Made by a program: the position numbers and the translations under genes
Shown here: in pieces, positions 1 through 8,266 of the stretch
Layout of the letters: every line of letters begins with the position of its first letter
How positions within the stretch are numbered: position 1 is the stretch's first letter
The notes under the pieces: generated by a model
What the model was told of the DNA's origin: nothing
Seen by the model: the letters and a program-made list of their open reading frames with translations, nothing else
The model's database searches: none
Origin: Legionellales bacterium UBA2469
GTDB lineage: Bacteria > Pseudomonadota > Gammaproteobacteria > Legionellales > Legionellaceae
Assembly: GCA_002342175.1 (NCBI GenBank)
Contig: DDPL01000005.1
Location: forward strand, 1 to 16,654
Length of the DNA: 16,654 bases
Reading direction: 5' to 3'

Positions 1-41
1 CGAATGAAATGCATAAAAATCATTTTATAGTATTTTTTTAG

Positions 42-61
42 TAATAAAAAATTTTTTATTA
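42..61. repeat. Perfect 20-bp A/T palindrome
   Basis: The 10-base arm TAATAAAAAA (42-51) is followed directly by its exact reverse complement (52-61). It lies in the very AT-rich gene-free leader 1-144. I see no GC-containing hairpin, tRNA or convincing -35/-10 pair in that leader. The palindrome could be an AT-rich transcript end for a gene to the left or a protein-binding site, but such palindromes also arise by chance in DNA this AT-rich. Confidence 0.4.
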
Positions 62-144
62 AAATCTTTAAAAATAATGTTTTATTTGTTAATATTTAAA
101 AATAAGAGCGCAAAAAATGATATTAATGTTTTATTTGAGTTAAA

Positions 145-1245
145 ATGAAAGCTTTAGATTTCTTCATAAATTTCCTAAAGGGTAAATTTACGCCGACCGT
201 AAATTTACAGTCTGGCAGTTATAATCAAGCTACTTTGGTTGCAGAACCCGTTGACATTGATAATTTTGAAGCATATTGGGTGGTCAAGAAACCCATACTG
301 ACGAATAGACTTGGTAGTTCTAATCTAAATCAACCTATCCGAGCGATACGAAAATGGAACGCCATTAATCCCCAATACCCTGCATATATTTTTGAAAATA
401 AATTATGGGCAGCACCTTTTTTAGGATCGAAAAGACCTAATGATGAACAAATAGGTTTGGCAATTATCGAAATTTACCAACGAACGGGCAATATCATCGC
501 CGATGGTTGTAATAAAGATAATTTTGTTCTTGTTGATGATAAAGCAATTTGTGTTGATATGGATCTTGCCATTCATCGAAAGTCTATTGATAGTATTGAA
601 TATTTTAATGAGGTCATTAAACACGAAACCTTTGATACATTCTATACAGAGTTCCAGGATGTACGGCATCCCCGCGAAGTTGTTCAGACTTTATTTTATA
701 TTGAAAAATATTTATCAGATCAACAGTTTGATCGTCATCTTGTTACACCATGGATGGTTAAGCATATTAATGCATTTAGACTTATGGATTCGGATTTTAA
801 TGAACAACATTTTCAATCGCTTAAGTATATCGAATCATTTAAAATTAATTATGAAGATTTAGATTATTATATGGGACCGGATGTCATTCAACAATTAACA
901 TCCCTTGATTTGTTATTATCTCCCCTTGAGCTTTATGAAAAAATTAAATGGACGAGTGATAATTTAGATAAACGATTTCAAACACTTCAATATGAAAGTT
1001 CTAGTGAAACCTCTCGAGAATCCTTGAGCAATAGTTTAGGAACATCCCCCAATACTTCTTCATTTTTAGATATGGAATTTTATTTTGATTCGGACTCTTC
1101 CAATGATGGGAAATTGTCTCCGACAGATGAATTATTTAAGCATCCTTTCTCATACAAAAACCATTTTTTTACGACATTAAATGAACGTTTTAATGAAAGT
1201 GAGACCAAATCCTCTCCATGGCTAGAAAGATTCAAATTTCATTAA
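145..1245 (+). CDS. Effector-like hypothetical protein, weakly kinase-fold-like
   Basis: This 366-residue protein is not firmly recognised. There is no signal peptide or membrane segment. Its centre has a block resembling the catalytic half of kinase-fold enzymes: an Ile-Ala-Asp-Gly-Cys-Asn-Lys-Asp-Asn run (D120 to N126), then a hydrophobic strand and C-V-D-M-D-L-A (D138, D140). These recall a catalytic loop with a downstream metal-binding Asp, but the loop spacing is one residue longer than the usual D-x4-N and no Gly-rich loop or ATP-binding Lys is evident. An R-K-W-N-x-I-N-P-x-Y-P-A motif lies before it, around residues 69-80. From memory, similar motif combinations occur in uncharacterised Legionella-type proteins. 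The last 85 residues are Ser/Asn/Glu-rich and probably disordered, ending in a Glu-containing tail that could be a Dot/Icm-type secretion signal (inference). The ATG at 145 has only a weak TTGAG upstream. It is a single gene ending 60 bp before the next. Confidence 0.8.
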   Translation: MKALDFFINFLKGKFTPTVNLQSGSYNQATLVAEPVDIDNFEAYWVVKKPILTNRLGSSNLNQPIRAIRKWNAINPQYPAYIFENKLWAAPFLGSKRPNDEQIGLAIIEIYQRTGNIIADGCNKDNFVLVDDKAICVDMDLAIHRKSIDSIEYFNEVIKHETFDTFYTEFQDVRHPREVVQTLFYIEKYLSDQQFDRHLVTPWMVKHINAFRLMDSDFNEQHFQSLKYIESFKINYEDLDYYMGPDVIQQLTSLDLLLSPLELYEKIKWTSDNLDKRFQTLQYESSSETSRESLSNSLGTSPNTSSFLDMEFYFDSDSSNDGKLSPTDELFKHPFSYKNHFFTTLNERFNESETKSSPWLERFKFH

Positions 1246-1266
1246 TGAGTTATCAAAGCGGTTTTA

Positions 1267-1275
1267 TGTTAAAAT
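1267..1275 (+). promoter_or_regulatory. Possible extended -10 promoter of the ABC-F gene
   Basis: TGT followed by TAAAAT (1270-1275) fits an extended -10 element with five of six -10 matches. The base stretch 17 bp upstream is a poor -35. It would start transcription near 1282 and give a leader of roughly 24 bases before the ATG at 1306. It is the only promoter-like element in the 60-bp gap between the two genes. Confidence 0.35.
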
Positions 1276-1305
1276 GTGCCATTCTAAAAATTTTTAAAGA
1301 AATAT

Positions 1306-3156
1306 ATGCTTTCCTTTCAGCAGATATCCTTGTCAAGAGGAACAAAAGTCTTATTTGATAATGCTTCAGCGACGATTTTCCAAAATCAAAAAGTTGGTTT
1401 GGTTGGTAAAAATGGGTGTGGAAAATCCACATTATTTGCTGTTATTTTAAAACAACTCAATGTAGATGCTGGTGATGTTATTTTACACGCCAATATTTCA
1501 ATAAGTGTTTTACAACAGCAATTACCGCACAGTGAACTTTCAATCCTAGAATATGTATTAGAAGGCGATGATGCGTATATTCATTGGAATGCAAAATTAA
1601 AAATAGCCATCGAAAAAAATAATCATAAAATGGTTTCATTATGTCATGAGCATTTACAAGAAATGGATGCATATTCAAAACCAGCTCTAGCCGCCTCTAT
1701 TCTCGTAGGATTGGGTTTTCCACATGAAAAGCATGGCCTTTCAGTCAATTCATTTTCTGGTGGTTGGCGAATGCGACTGAGTCTAGCTCGATGCTTGTTA
1801 AAGCCTGCAGATTTATATTTATTGGATGAACCTACAAACCATCTTGATTTGGAAGCAATACTTTGGCTGGAACGTTGGCTTAAAAATTTATCGGCCACAT
1901 TTCTGGTTATTTCTCATGATAGAGATTTTTTAGATGGCGTCGTTGATAGAATTTTACATATAGAAAATATGCAAATGAAATTATTCACCGGAAACTATTC
2001 AAATTTTGAAAATGTCCGGGCCGAGCAATTGTTACAACAACAAGCATTATATAATAGTCAACAACGTCAGATTCAACATATGATGTCCTATGTTAATCGT
2101 TTTAAAGCGCAAGCCACAAAGGCAAAACAAGCACAAAGCCGTTTAAAAGCAATTGAGAGAATGGAAATAGTTGCGCAAGCACATCTTGATAGCGTTTTTA
2201 ATTTTGAATTTTTTCCGACATCCTCAGCAGGTACGCCTTTCTTAAAATGCAGCGGGATGGATATAGGATATTCAAATGAAGTACCAATTGTTAAACATGT
2301 TTTTTTTGAACTAAATCCACAAGACCGAATTGCTTTAATGGGGCTAAATGGACAAGGAAAATCAACATTTATAAAAACCTTGGTGGGTGATATACGACCC
2401 TTAGAAGGAGAGTTTTATATTCATCCAAAAGTTCAAATTGGTTATTTTGCGCAACATCAACTTGATCAACTCGATTTAGATTTATCCCCCCTACAAACAA
2501 TCCTTAAGATAACCCCTCATGCGAAAGAACAAGAGGTACGTCAGTTTTTGGGCGGGTATAATTTCCAAGGAGATGTCGTCATTCAACCCATTCGACATTT
2601 TTCAGGTGGGGAAAAAGCAAGGCTTGCACTTGCCAAATTAGTTTGGCAAAAGCCAAATTTATTACTCCTGGATGAACCGACCAATCATTTGGATATTGAA
2701 ATGAAAACCTCAATTGAAATTGCTTTACAATCATTTGAGGGTGCTGTGATTTTAATATCGCATGATAGGCATTTGGTCAAAACCACGGTAGAACAATTTT
2801 ACTTAATTCATGAGCAAAAACTTTCTGAATTTGATGGAGATTTGGAAGATTATGCAAATTGGCTTACAAATCTTCAACGCGTTGATCACACCAAAAAGAT
2901 TGTTGTGACTAAAAATATAGATCATAAAGAACAAAAAATAATAAAGAATCGAATCAAAAAATTGGAAACGATGATGGAGGAATATCAAAAAAAACTTGAT
3001 AATCTTCATCAAGAATTATGTTCCGAAGTACTATATGAGCCTGGACAACAAAAAAACCTTATGAAACTCCAAGAACAACAATCGCTTTATCAAAAATTTT
3101 TAATGGATGCAGAAAATGAGTGGTTAGAATTACTGGAAAAAATTGAAAATGTCTAA
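1306..3156 (+). CDS. yheS: ABC-F family ATP-binding protein, YheS-type
   Basis: This is a 616-residue soluble protein with two ABC ATPase domains and no membrane segments, the hallmark of ABC-F factors. ABC-F proteins bind the ribosomal E site and act on stalled or initiating ribosomes. Domain 1 has Walker A at G34-T42 (GKNGCGKST), the signature SGG at 151-153, and Walker B with D174/E175 in LLDEPTNHLD. An interdomain linker follows, with the lysine-rich RFKAQATKAKQAQSRLKA segment typical of the family. Domain 2 has Walker A around 346-354 (GLNGQGKST), SGGE at 433-436 and D456/E457. Both catalytic glutamates are present, so it should be an active ATPase. The C-terminal ~80 residues form a predicted coiled coil rich in Lys and Glu. 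Length and C-terminal extension resemble E. coli YheS more than EttA or Uup. Only a weak AAAG ribosome site precedes the ATG. Its end overlaps the next gene by 8 bases, indicating one operon. Confidence 0.93.
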   Translation: MLSFQQISLSRGTKVLFDNASATIFQNQKVGLVGKNGCGKSTLFAVILKQLNVDAGDVILHANISISVLQQQLPHSELSILEYVLEGDDAYIHWNAKLKIAIEKNNHKMVSLCHEHLQEMDAYSKPALAASILVGLGFPHEKHGLSVNSFSGGWRMRLSLARCLLKPADLYLLDEPTNHLDLEAILWLERWLKNLSATFLVISHDRDFLDGVVDRILHIENMQMKLFTGNYSNFENVRAEQLLQQQALYNSQQRQIQHMMSYVNRFKAQATKAKQAQSRLKAIERMEIVAQAHLDSVFNFEFFPTSSAGTPFLKCSGMDIGYSNEVPIVKHVFFELNPQDRIALMGLNGQGKSTFIKTLVGDIRPLEGEFYIHPKVQIGYFAQHQLDQLDLDLSPLQTILKITPHAKEQEVRQFLGGYNFQGDVVIQPIRHFSGGEKARLALAKLVWQKPNLLLLDEPTNHLDIEMKTSIEIALQSFEGAVILISHDRHLVKTTVEQFYLIHEQKLSEFDGDLEDYANWLTNLQRVDHTKKIVVTKNIDHKEQKIIKNRIKKLETMMEEYQKKLDNLHQELCSEVLYEPGQQKNLMKLQEQQSLYQKFLMDAENEWLELLEKIENV

Positions 3157-4342
3157 TCTTACAAAAAAACAAATCGACGTAATAGTGCTCGGTGCTGGTG
3201 CTGCAGGTATGATGTGTGCGATTGAAGCGGCCAAAAGAGGGCGCTCGGTTCTCATTCTCGAAAAAACCAATCGTGCAGGAAAAAAAATACTCATGTCAGG
3301 TGGTGGGCGTTGTAATTTTACCAATCTTTATGCAACAGCTGAAAATTATATTTCACATAATCCTCATTTTTGTAAGTCGGCTTTAAGCCGTTATTCGCCT
3401 TTTGATTTTCTTGATTTGGTGAAAAAACATCATATTGACTACTTTGAAAAAAAACTTGGGCAGCTATTTTGTACCAATAAATCCAGTGATATTGTTAATA
3501 TGTTACTTGCAGAGTGCAGCGAATGGGGAGTTCGCCTTGAATATGAACAACATGTTGGAGAAGTTGAAAAAAGACAAGATGGTTTTCGAGTCAAGACGCA
3601 ATCCTCCGCTTGGATTTGTGACTCATTGGTTATTGCAACCGGCGGGCTTTCGATTCCCACTTTAGGCTCAACTCCATTTGGTTATCAATTGGCTTCCCAA
3701 TTTGGTCATCATGTTTATCCTACGCGCGCTGGGTTAGTGCCATTAACCTTGCATCCTAGTGATAAAACCAAATATCAAGAATTATCTGGAATATCCATCG
3801 AAGCAAGGGTTGAGTGTCAAAACCAGTCATTTGATGAAAATATCCTTTTTACACACCGTGGTTTAAGTGGCCCTGCAATTTTACAGATTTCATCTTATTG
3901 GAGTGCAGAACATGATATTCAAATTCATTGTCTGCCGCATATACAAATTAAATCGATGATGGCGCAGTGGCGTCAAGATAATCCTGATTCTCATGTTAAG
4001 ACGTTGCTTTGTCAAATTCTACCAAAAAAAATGGTACAAACTTTTTGGGAAAATCATTGGATGGAGAAGCCAATAAAGCAATTATCCCATCAAGAAGAGG
4101 CTCATATTTTACATACACTTGAGAACTGGAAAATTAAACCTGCTGGAACAGAAGGATATCGAACTGCAGAGGTCACATTAGGTGGTGTGGATTGTCATGA
4201 AGTTTCTTCACAAACCATGGCTTCGAAAAAAATAGATGGTTTGTATTTTATTGGTGAGGTTCTTGATGTAACGGGTTGGTTGGGTGGGTATAATTTTCAA
4301 TGGGCCTGGGCTTCAGGATGGGCTGCAGGGCAGTTTGTTTAA
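3149..4342 (+). CDS. FAD-dependent oxidoreductase of the HI0933/YhiN family
   Basis: This 397-residue flavoprotein belongs to the HI0933 (YhiN) family; the physiological substrate of these proteins is unknown. The N-terminus holds a Rossmann dinucleotide-binding motif G15-x-G17-x-x-G20 with E38 at the end of the second strand to bind the FAD ribose. It is followed by the family-specific R-A-G-K-K-I-L-x-S-G-G-G-R-C-N-F-T-N block (42-59). The C-terminus carries the second FAD-contact block, with GLYFIGEVLDVTGWLGGYNF and a Trp/Ala-Ser-Gly-rich end. Length is normal for the family. The ATG at 3149 lies inside the end of the ABC-F gene (8-base overlap); a TTG at 3143 would add two residues and is closer to a GGAA, so the start is slightly uncertain. 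The gene is probably co-translated with the ABC-F gene. Its TAA shares bases with the opposing mutM stop in a 4-base convergent overlap. Confidence 0.93.
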   Translation: MSNLTKKQIDVIVLGAGAAGMMCAIEAAKRGRSVLILEKTNRAGKKILMSGGGRCNFTNLYATAENYISHNPHFCKSALSRYSPFDFLDLVKKHHIDYFEKKLGQLFCTNKSSDIVNMLLAECSEWGVRLEYEQHVGEVEKRQDGFRVKTQSSAWICDSLVIATGGLSIPTLGSTPFGYQLASQFGHHVYPTRAGLVPLTLHPSDKTKYQELSGISIEARVECQNQSFDENILFTHRGLSGPAILQISSYWSAEHDIQIHCLPHIQIKSMMAQWRQDNPDSHVKTLLCQILPKKMVQTFWENHWMEKPIKQLSHQEEAHILHTLENWKIKPAGTEGYRTAEVTLGGVDCHEVSSQTMASKKIDGLYFIGEVLDVTGWLGGYNFQWAWASGWAAGQFV

Positions 4343-5160
4343 TGAAATGGCTGACATTTAGGACAAAAAAAAGTACTTCGTTTGCCCATGATGATTTTTT
4401 CAATCGGCGTTAGGCAAACAAAGCAGGGTTCGTGCTCACGGTGATAAACCTTTAACGATTGACTAAAATACCCCGGTTTTCCCTCACTGTTCACATAATC
4501 ATTAATCGTGGTTCCTCCTTCTTGTATGGCATTAGAAAGTATGGTTTGTATTGCATGAATTAAATGTATACAATCATTTAACGAGAGTTTATTAACCGGC
4601 ATTTTCGGATTAATGTTTGCAAGAAACAAACTTTCACTGGCATAAATGTTACCAATGCCAACAACGTTTTCTTGGTTCATTAAATACGTTTTGATAGGTA
4701 TCGTTTTAAGTTGAAGCTTTTGATGAAATTGTAAAGGCTTCCAATTCGAATCAAGCGGTTCTATACCAAGTTTACGAATTAAAAAATGTTGATTGATGGG
4801 TTGTTCTGTCCATAAGATGCAACCAAAGCGCCTTGGATCGTGGTACCTTAAGCAAACGCCATTTTTAAAATGAATATCCACATGGTCATGTTTTAAAATA
4901 GGTGTTGGTTTTTGTATGATTTTAAAATGCCCTGACATTCCAAGATGGCAGATAATATTGCCACGACTACATTCAATGATAATGTATTTTGCTCGTCTGG
5001 TAATTCGATGCACGGTTTGACCAGGAAGAATTTGACATAGATTCATGGGTATTGGCCATCTTAAAGCATCATTTCGAATCACGATATTTTTAATTTCTTG
5101 ATTTAAAATATAGGGTGATATCCCTGCTTTTGTGGTTTCAACTTCAGGTAATTCCGGCAT
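4339..5160 (-). CDS. mutM: Formamidopyrimidine-DNA glycosylase (MutM/Fpg)
   Basis: This bifunctional DNA glycosylase/AP lyase removes 8-oxoguanine and formamidopyrimidines in base excision repair. It starts MPELPEVET: P2 is the Schiff-base nucleophile after Met removal and E3 the catalytic acid. The conserved lysine is K58 (K57 in mature numbering) in the R-R-A-K-Y motif. The middle includes the Q-E-N-V-V-G-I-G-N-I-Y-A-S-E helix-turn-helix segment with the conserved Asn that contacts DNA. The C-terminus is a complete zinc finger, C-x2-C-x16-C-x2-C, with the DNA-binding Arg of GKRSTFF. All catalytic and metal residues are present and 273 residues is the usual length; the start PELPEVET fits MutM rather than Nei. 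It is transcribed alone, divergent from bcp. No good ribosome site is visible before the ATG at 5160. Confidence 0.97.
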   Translation of the reverse strand: MPELPEVETTKAGISPYILNQEIKNIVIRNDALRWPIPMNLCQILPGQTVHRITRRAKYIIIECSRGNIICHLGMSGHFKIIQKPTPILKHDHVDIHFKNGVCLRYHDPRRFGCILWTEQPINQHFLIRKLGIEPLDSNWKPLQFHQKLQLKTIPIKTYLMNQENVVGIGNIYASESLFLANINPKMPVNKLSLNDCIHLIHAIQTILSNAIQEGGTTINDYVNSEGKPGYFSQSLKVYHREHEPCFVCLTPIEKIIMGKRSTFFCPKCQPFH

Positions 5161-5248
5161 AAAATTAATATTTAAGAACCTTGATTTTGAGAGAATATCA
5201 AGAGATGATATTTTATCAAGATTTATTTTTAATATTGGGTTTAAATTT

Positions 5249-5713
5249 ATGCAAACTGGCGATATAGTGAATTCTTGTTCGTTTTTAGCAACAAATTTGT
5301 TGCAAGGTGATTTATGCGATTATCAAGGTCGATGGGTAATCTTGTATTTTTATCCGAAGGATATGACTTCGGGTTGCACGCAGGAAGCACGAGATTTTTC
5401 AGAATTCTTGCCTCAGTTTTCGCAATTGAATGCAGTGATTTTAGGCGTTTCTCGCGAAAGTATTCGCTCACATGAGCGTTTTAAAGAGAAAGAAGGAATA
5501 ACATTTGAGCTTATAACTGATCCTGATGAATTTCTATGTCAAAAATTTGGAGTCATGAAAGAAAAAAGTATGTATGGAAAAAAATATATGGGGATAGAGA
5601 GAAGTACCTTTTTAATTGATCCCAATGGAAAAATTGTTTATGTTTGGCGAAATGTTAAGGTTTCTGGACATGTACAAGAAGTTTTAGAAATCCTCAAGCA
5701 AATTCAACAATAA
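5249..5713 (+). CDS. bcp: Peroxiredoxin, Bcp/PrxQ subfamily
   Basis: This 154-residue thioredoxin-fold peroxidase reduces hydrogen peroxide and organic hydroperoxides using thioredoxin-type donors. The peroxidatic cysteine is C43 in D-M-T-S-G-C-T, a variant of the usual TPGCT. The Bcp resolving cysteine five residues further on, present in the E. coli enzyme, is replaced by Arg (R48). C97, in the L-C-x-x-F-G-V helix, matches the position of E. coli Bcp C99 and is a possible alternative partner; otherwise the enzyme is 1-Cys. I start at the ATG at 5249 because family similarity begins there (MQTGD) and it gives the normal length. An open frame extends upstream to 5132, but it would overlap mutM and has no family similarity. 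pdxJ begins 14 bases after its stop, making bcp the first gene of a bcp-pdxJ-korA-korB unit. Confidence 0.93.
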   Translation: MQTGDIVNSCSFLATNLLQGDLCDYQGRWVILYFYPKDMTSGCTQEARDFSEFLPQFSQLNAVILGVSRESIRSHERFKEKEGITFELITDPDEFLCQKFGVMKEKSMYGKKYMGIERSTFLIDPNGKIVYVWRNVKVSGHVQEVLEILKQIQQ

Positions 5714-5727
5714 GAAGAAAAAGAATA

Positions 5728-6477
5728 ATGGAACAAAATCCAATTTACCTAGGCGTCAATATTGATCATATTGCCACCCTTCGTCAGGCACGTGGTACAC
5801 GATTTCCAGATCCTGTCCAAGCAGTTATGGTTTCTGAAGAAGCAGGTGCCGACGGCATCACCTTACATTTACGAGAAGATAGACGCCATATACAGGAAAG
5901 AGATGTGAGACTTATCAAAGAAATTCTTTTAACTCGAATGAATTTTGAGATGGCTGTCACCGATTTTATGTTGGATTTTGCTGAAGAAATTCGACCCGAA
6001 CATATTTGTTTGGTTCCCGAAAAACGTGAAGAATTAACCACAGAAGGTGGTTTGTCAGTTATTAGACACGAGGAAAAGTTATCAGTGGCTGTGCATAGGC
6101 TTCAATCCATGGGTGCTGAAGTATCGATATTTATTGATCCAGATTGTGACCAAATTCAAGCGGCTTATGAATTGGGCGCACCGACTATTGAAATTCATAC
6201 AGGTCGTTATGCTGATGCAGTTGATCGTTCAATTCAGATTCAAGAATTAATGAGGATTGAAAAGGCTGCTTATTTTGCGCATGATTTGGGGTTAAAGGTG
6301 AATGCTGGCCATGGGTTAAGCTACCAAAATGTTAAACCCATCGCCAATATTGAGATTCTTCATGAGCTAAATATCGGACATGCCATTATGGCCAGGTCTT
6401 TTTTTACAGGCTTAAAACAGGCTGTCATCGATATGAAGCAATTAATGTTAGAGGGACGTTATGCAGCAAGAACATGA
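5728..6477 (+). CDS. pdxJ: Pyridoxine 5'-phosphate synthase
   Basis: PdxJ condenses 3-amino-2-oxopropyl phosphate with 1-deoxy-D-xylulose 5-phosphate to make pyridoxine 5'-phosphate, the last ring-forming step of the DXP-dependent vitamin B6 pathway. The 249-residue TIM-barrel protein shows the family blocks in order: [15 protein letters not shown] (9-23), the H-L-R-E-D-R-R-H-I loop starting at H47, N-F-E-M with the probable catalytic E74, N-A-G-H-G-L with the phosphate-side His, and a C-terminal G-H-A-I-M-A-R block. Length is normal. The ribosome site is only a purine stretch (AAGAAGAAAAAGAA). The end overlaps the korA start by 17 bases, so the two are probably translationally coupled. pdxA and other B6 genes are not in the window. 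Confidence 0.97.
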   Translation: MEQNPIYLGVNIDHIATLRQARGTRFPDPVQAVMVSEEAGADGITLHLREDRRHIQERDVRLIKEILLTRMNFEMAVTDFMLDFAEEIRPEHICLVPEKREELTTEGGLSVIRHEEKLSVAVHRLQSMGAEVSIFIDPDCDQIQAAYELGAPTIEIHTGRYADAVDRSIQIQELMRIEKAAYFAHDLGLKVNAGHGLSYQNVKPIANIEILHELNIGHAIMARSFFTGLKQAVIDMKQLMLEGRYAART

Positions 6478-8266
6478 TTTATTAACCATTCGTCTTTGTG
6501 GAGATTCGGGCGATGGTATTCAGTTGATTGGTGAACACCTCATGATGAATGCGGCATCAAATGGATTAGAAGTTCGTACTTTACCTGATTATCCAGCTGA
6601 AATTCGTGCGCCTGCAGGAACTGTTTCTGGGGTTTCAGGAATGCAATTAGCTCTTTCAGCCCATGCCATCGAAACAGCAGGTGAAAAAATAGATATTCTT
6701 GTGGTGTTAAACCCTGCTGCACTTATTCATTCAATAAATGATTTAGCGCAACACGCGATTATTTTTATTAATGAATGCCAATTTACTGAAAAAGATTGGC
6801 AGAAAGCAAAATGTGATGCGAGCCAACTCGATGAATTAAAAAAAAATCATCAAATCATATCAATTTCAATGATTAAATTGGTATCAAATGCGCTCGCGAA
6901 TTTTGATATTCCGCACGCTCACATGAAACGATGCAAAAACTTTTTTGTGTTAGGGATGTTGATTTGGTTATTTGAACTTTCTTTAGATAAAGCTAATAGC
7001 TTGATGAGTATAAAATTTAAGAATAAATCTGAAATTGCCGAGGCTGCACAGATTGCAATTTCAGCGGGATATCACTATGGTATGACACAAGATTGGATGC
7101 GGCCATATTTTTTAAACTCTCAATCCTTGAAAACAATAGGAGAGTATCGACAAATCAATGGAGCAGAGGCCATTGCACTAGCTTTAGCCACAATCGCAAC
7201 CCAGTGTCAACAACGAATATTTGTTGCAGGATATCCAATTACCCCTTCTAGTGTGATATTGCATGAGTGTGCAAAACTAAGTCAATACGGTGTTGATTTA
7301 TTACAAGCTGAAGATGAAATTGCAGCGGTATGTGCTTGTTTGGGGGCCTCATTTGGTGGACATCTTGCCATTACCACAACATCTGGTCCAGGTTTTGATT
7401 TGAAAATGGAAGGAATTGGATTAGGTGTTCAAGCAGAGTTACCGTTGGTCATTATCGATGTTCAAAGGGCCGGTGCTTCAACCGGACTACCAACGAAAAC
7501 AAGTCAGGCTGATTTGCGACAAGCTCTCTATGGTCGTCATAATGAATCACCAATACCTGTTTTTGCTGCTCAGTCTCCGTCAGATTGTTTTGATGTTATG
7601 ATTAAAGCCTGTAAAACAGCAATTACATACATGACTCCCGTTGTCTTGTTATTGGATGCATACTTGATGAACGCTAGCGAACCATGGTTAATACCGGATC
7701 CCACTACATTGGATTTACCTTTATTTCAATATTATCAAGAAAAAGAACCATTTAAACGCTTGGAAAATGGAGCTAGATCTTGGAATCCGCCTGGTCATTT
7801 AGATTATATTCATCAATTAGGTGGTTTAGAAAAACAAGGTGATATGGGCAAGGTTAGTTATGATTCTGAAAATCATCAGTTAATGACTAATATTAGGGCT
7901 CAAAAAATCCAGAATATTTGTGAGTCTTACCCAGCTCTGGAGGTTCAAGGACCACATGCGGCAACTGTTTTATTGGTTGGATGGGGTAGTACCTATGGTG
8001 TAATGAAAACTGTCTTTAATCGTTTAATTGAAGATGGAGAATCTGTTGCCTGGCTGCATCTTAAACATTTAAATCCTTTTCCGAAAGAGCTCGGTCTTCA
8101 TTTGAAGAGATATGATAAGGTGTTGGTTGTTGAGTTAAATACAGGTCATTTATGCGGATTGCTTCGAAGTACATTCTTAGTCGATGCACAATCGATTCAG
8201 CAATTTAATGGAAAACCTTTTTCAACCCATAGTGTCATTGAACACATTAAAAAGAATATATTATGA
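6461..8266 (+). CDS. korA: 2-oxoacid:ferredoxin oxidoreductase alpha subunit (gamma-alpha fusion), KorA-like
   Basis: This is the large subunit of a two-subunit 2-oxoacid (probably 2-oxoglutarate) ferredoxin oxidoreductase, which with KorB oxidatively decarboxylates the oxoacid to acyl-CoA and reduces ferredoxin. Its 601 residues are a fusion. An N-terminal gamma domain carries G-D-S-G-D-G (14-19), and the alpha (pyrimidine-binding) domain starts near residue 225. The alpha domain has the oxoacid-binding Y-P-I-T-P-S-S (258-264), T-S-G-P-G (307-311) and [12 protein letters not shown] from 335. The C-terminal swivel domain ends the chain. The YPITP motif is typical of the KOR/OFOR group; substrate preference cannot be fixed from sequence alone. 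The start at 6461 has a good GAGGG five bases upstream inside the end of pdxJ. It overlaps korB by four bases (ATGA). Confidence 0.94.
   Translation: MQQEHDLLTIRLCGDSGDGIQLIGEHLMMNAASNGLEVRTLPDYPAEIRAPAGTVSGVSGMQLALSAHAIETAGEKIDILVVLNPAALIHSINDLAQHAIIFINECQFTEKDWQKAKCDASQLDELKKNHQIISISMIKLVSNALANFDIPHAHMKRCKNFFVLGMLIWLFELSLDKANSLMSIKFKNKSEIAEAAQIAISAGYHYGMTQDWMRPYFLNSQSLKTIGEYRQINGAEAIALALATIATQCQQRIFVAGYPITPSSVILHECAKLSQYGVDLLQAEDEIAAVCACLGASFGGHLAITTTSGPGFDLKMEGIGLGVQAELPLVIIDVQRAGASTGLPTKTSQADLRQALYGRHNESPIPVFAAQSPSDCFDVMIKACKTAITYMTPVVLLLDAYLMNASEPWLIPDPTTLDLPLFQYYQEKEPFKRLENGARSWNPPGHLDYIHQLGGLEKQGDMGKVSYDSENHQLMTNIRAQKIQNICESYPALEVQGPHAATVLLVGWGSTYGVMKTVFNRLIEDGESVAWLHLKHLNPFPKELGLHLKRYDKVLVVELNTGHLCGLLRSTFLVDAQSIQQFNGKPFSTHSVIEHIKKNIL

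Noticed and set aside
89..131. Possible PmrA-type TTAAT direct repeat upstream of the first gene
   Set aside because: GTTAATATT (89-97) and a second TTAAT-like site (123-131) are about 34 bases apart rather than the expected ~11, and such half-sites are common in AT-rich DNA.
503..862. 119-codon open frame inside the first gene
   Set aside because: It lies in another frame of a well-supported longer gene, has low-complexity Ile/Leu content and no ribosome site; it is a shadow frame.
1246..1305. Intrinsic terminator between the first gene and the ABC-F gene
   Set aside because: CTAAAAATTTTTAAAG is a weak A/T dyad without a G/C stem or proper U-run; not convincing.
5132..5248. Upstream open extension of the bcp frame (39 extra residues)
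   Set aside because: It would overlap mutM head to head, shows no peroxiredoxin similarity and would make the protein longer than the family; similarity begins at the ATG at 5249.
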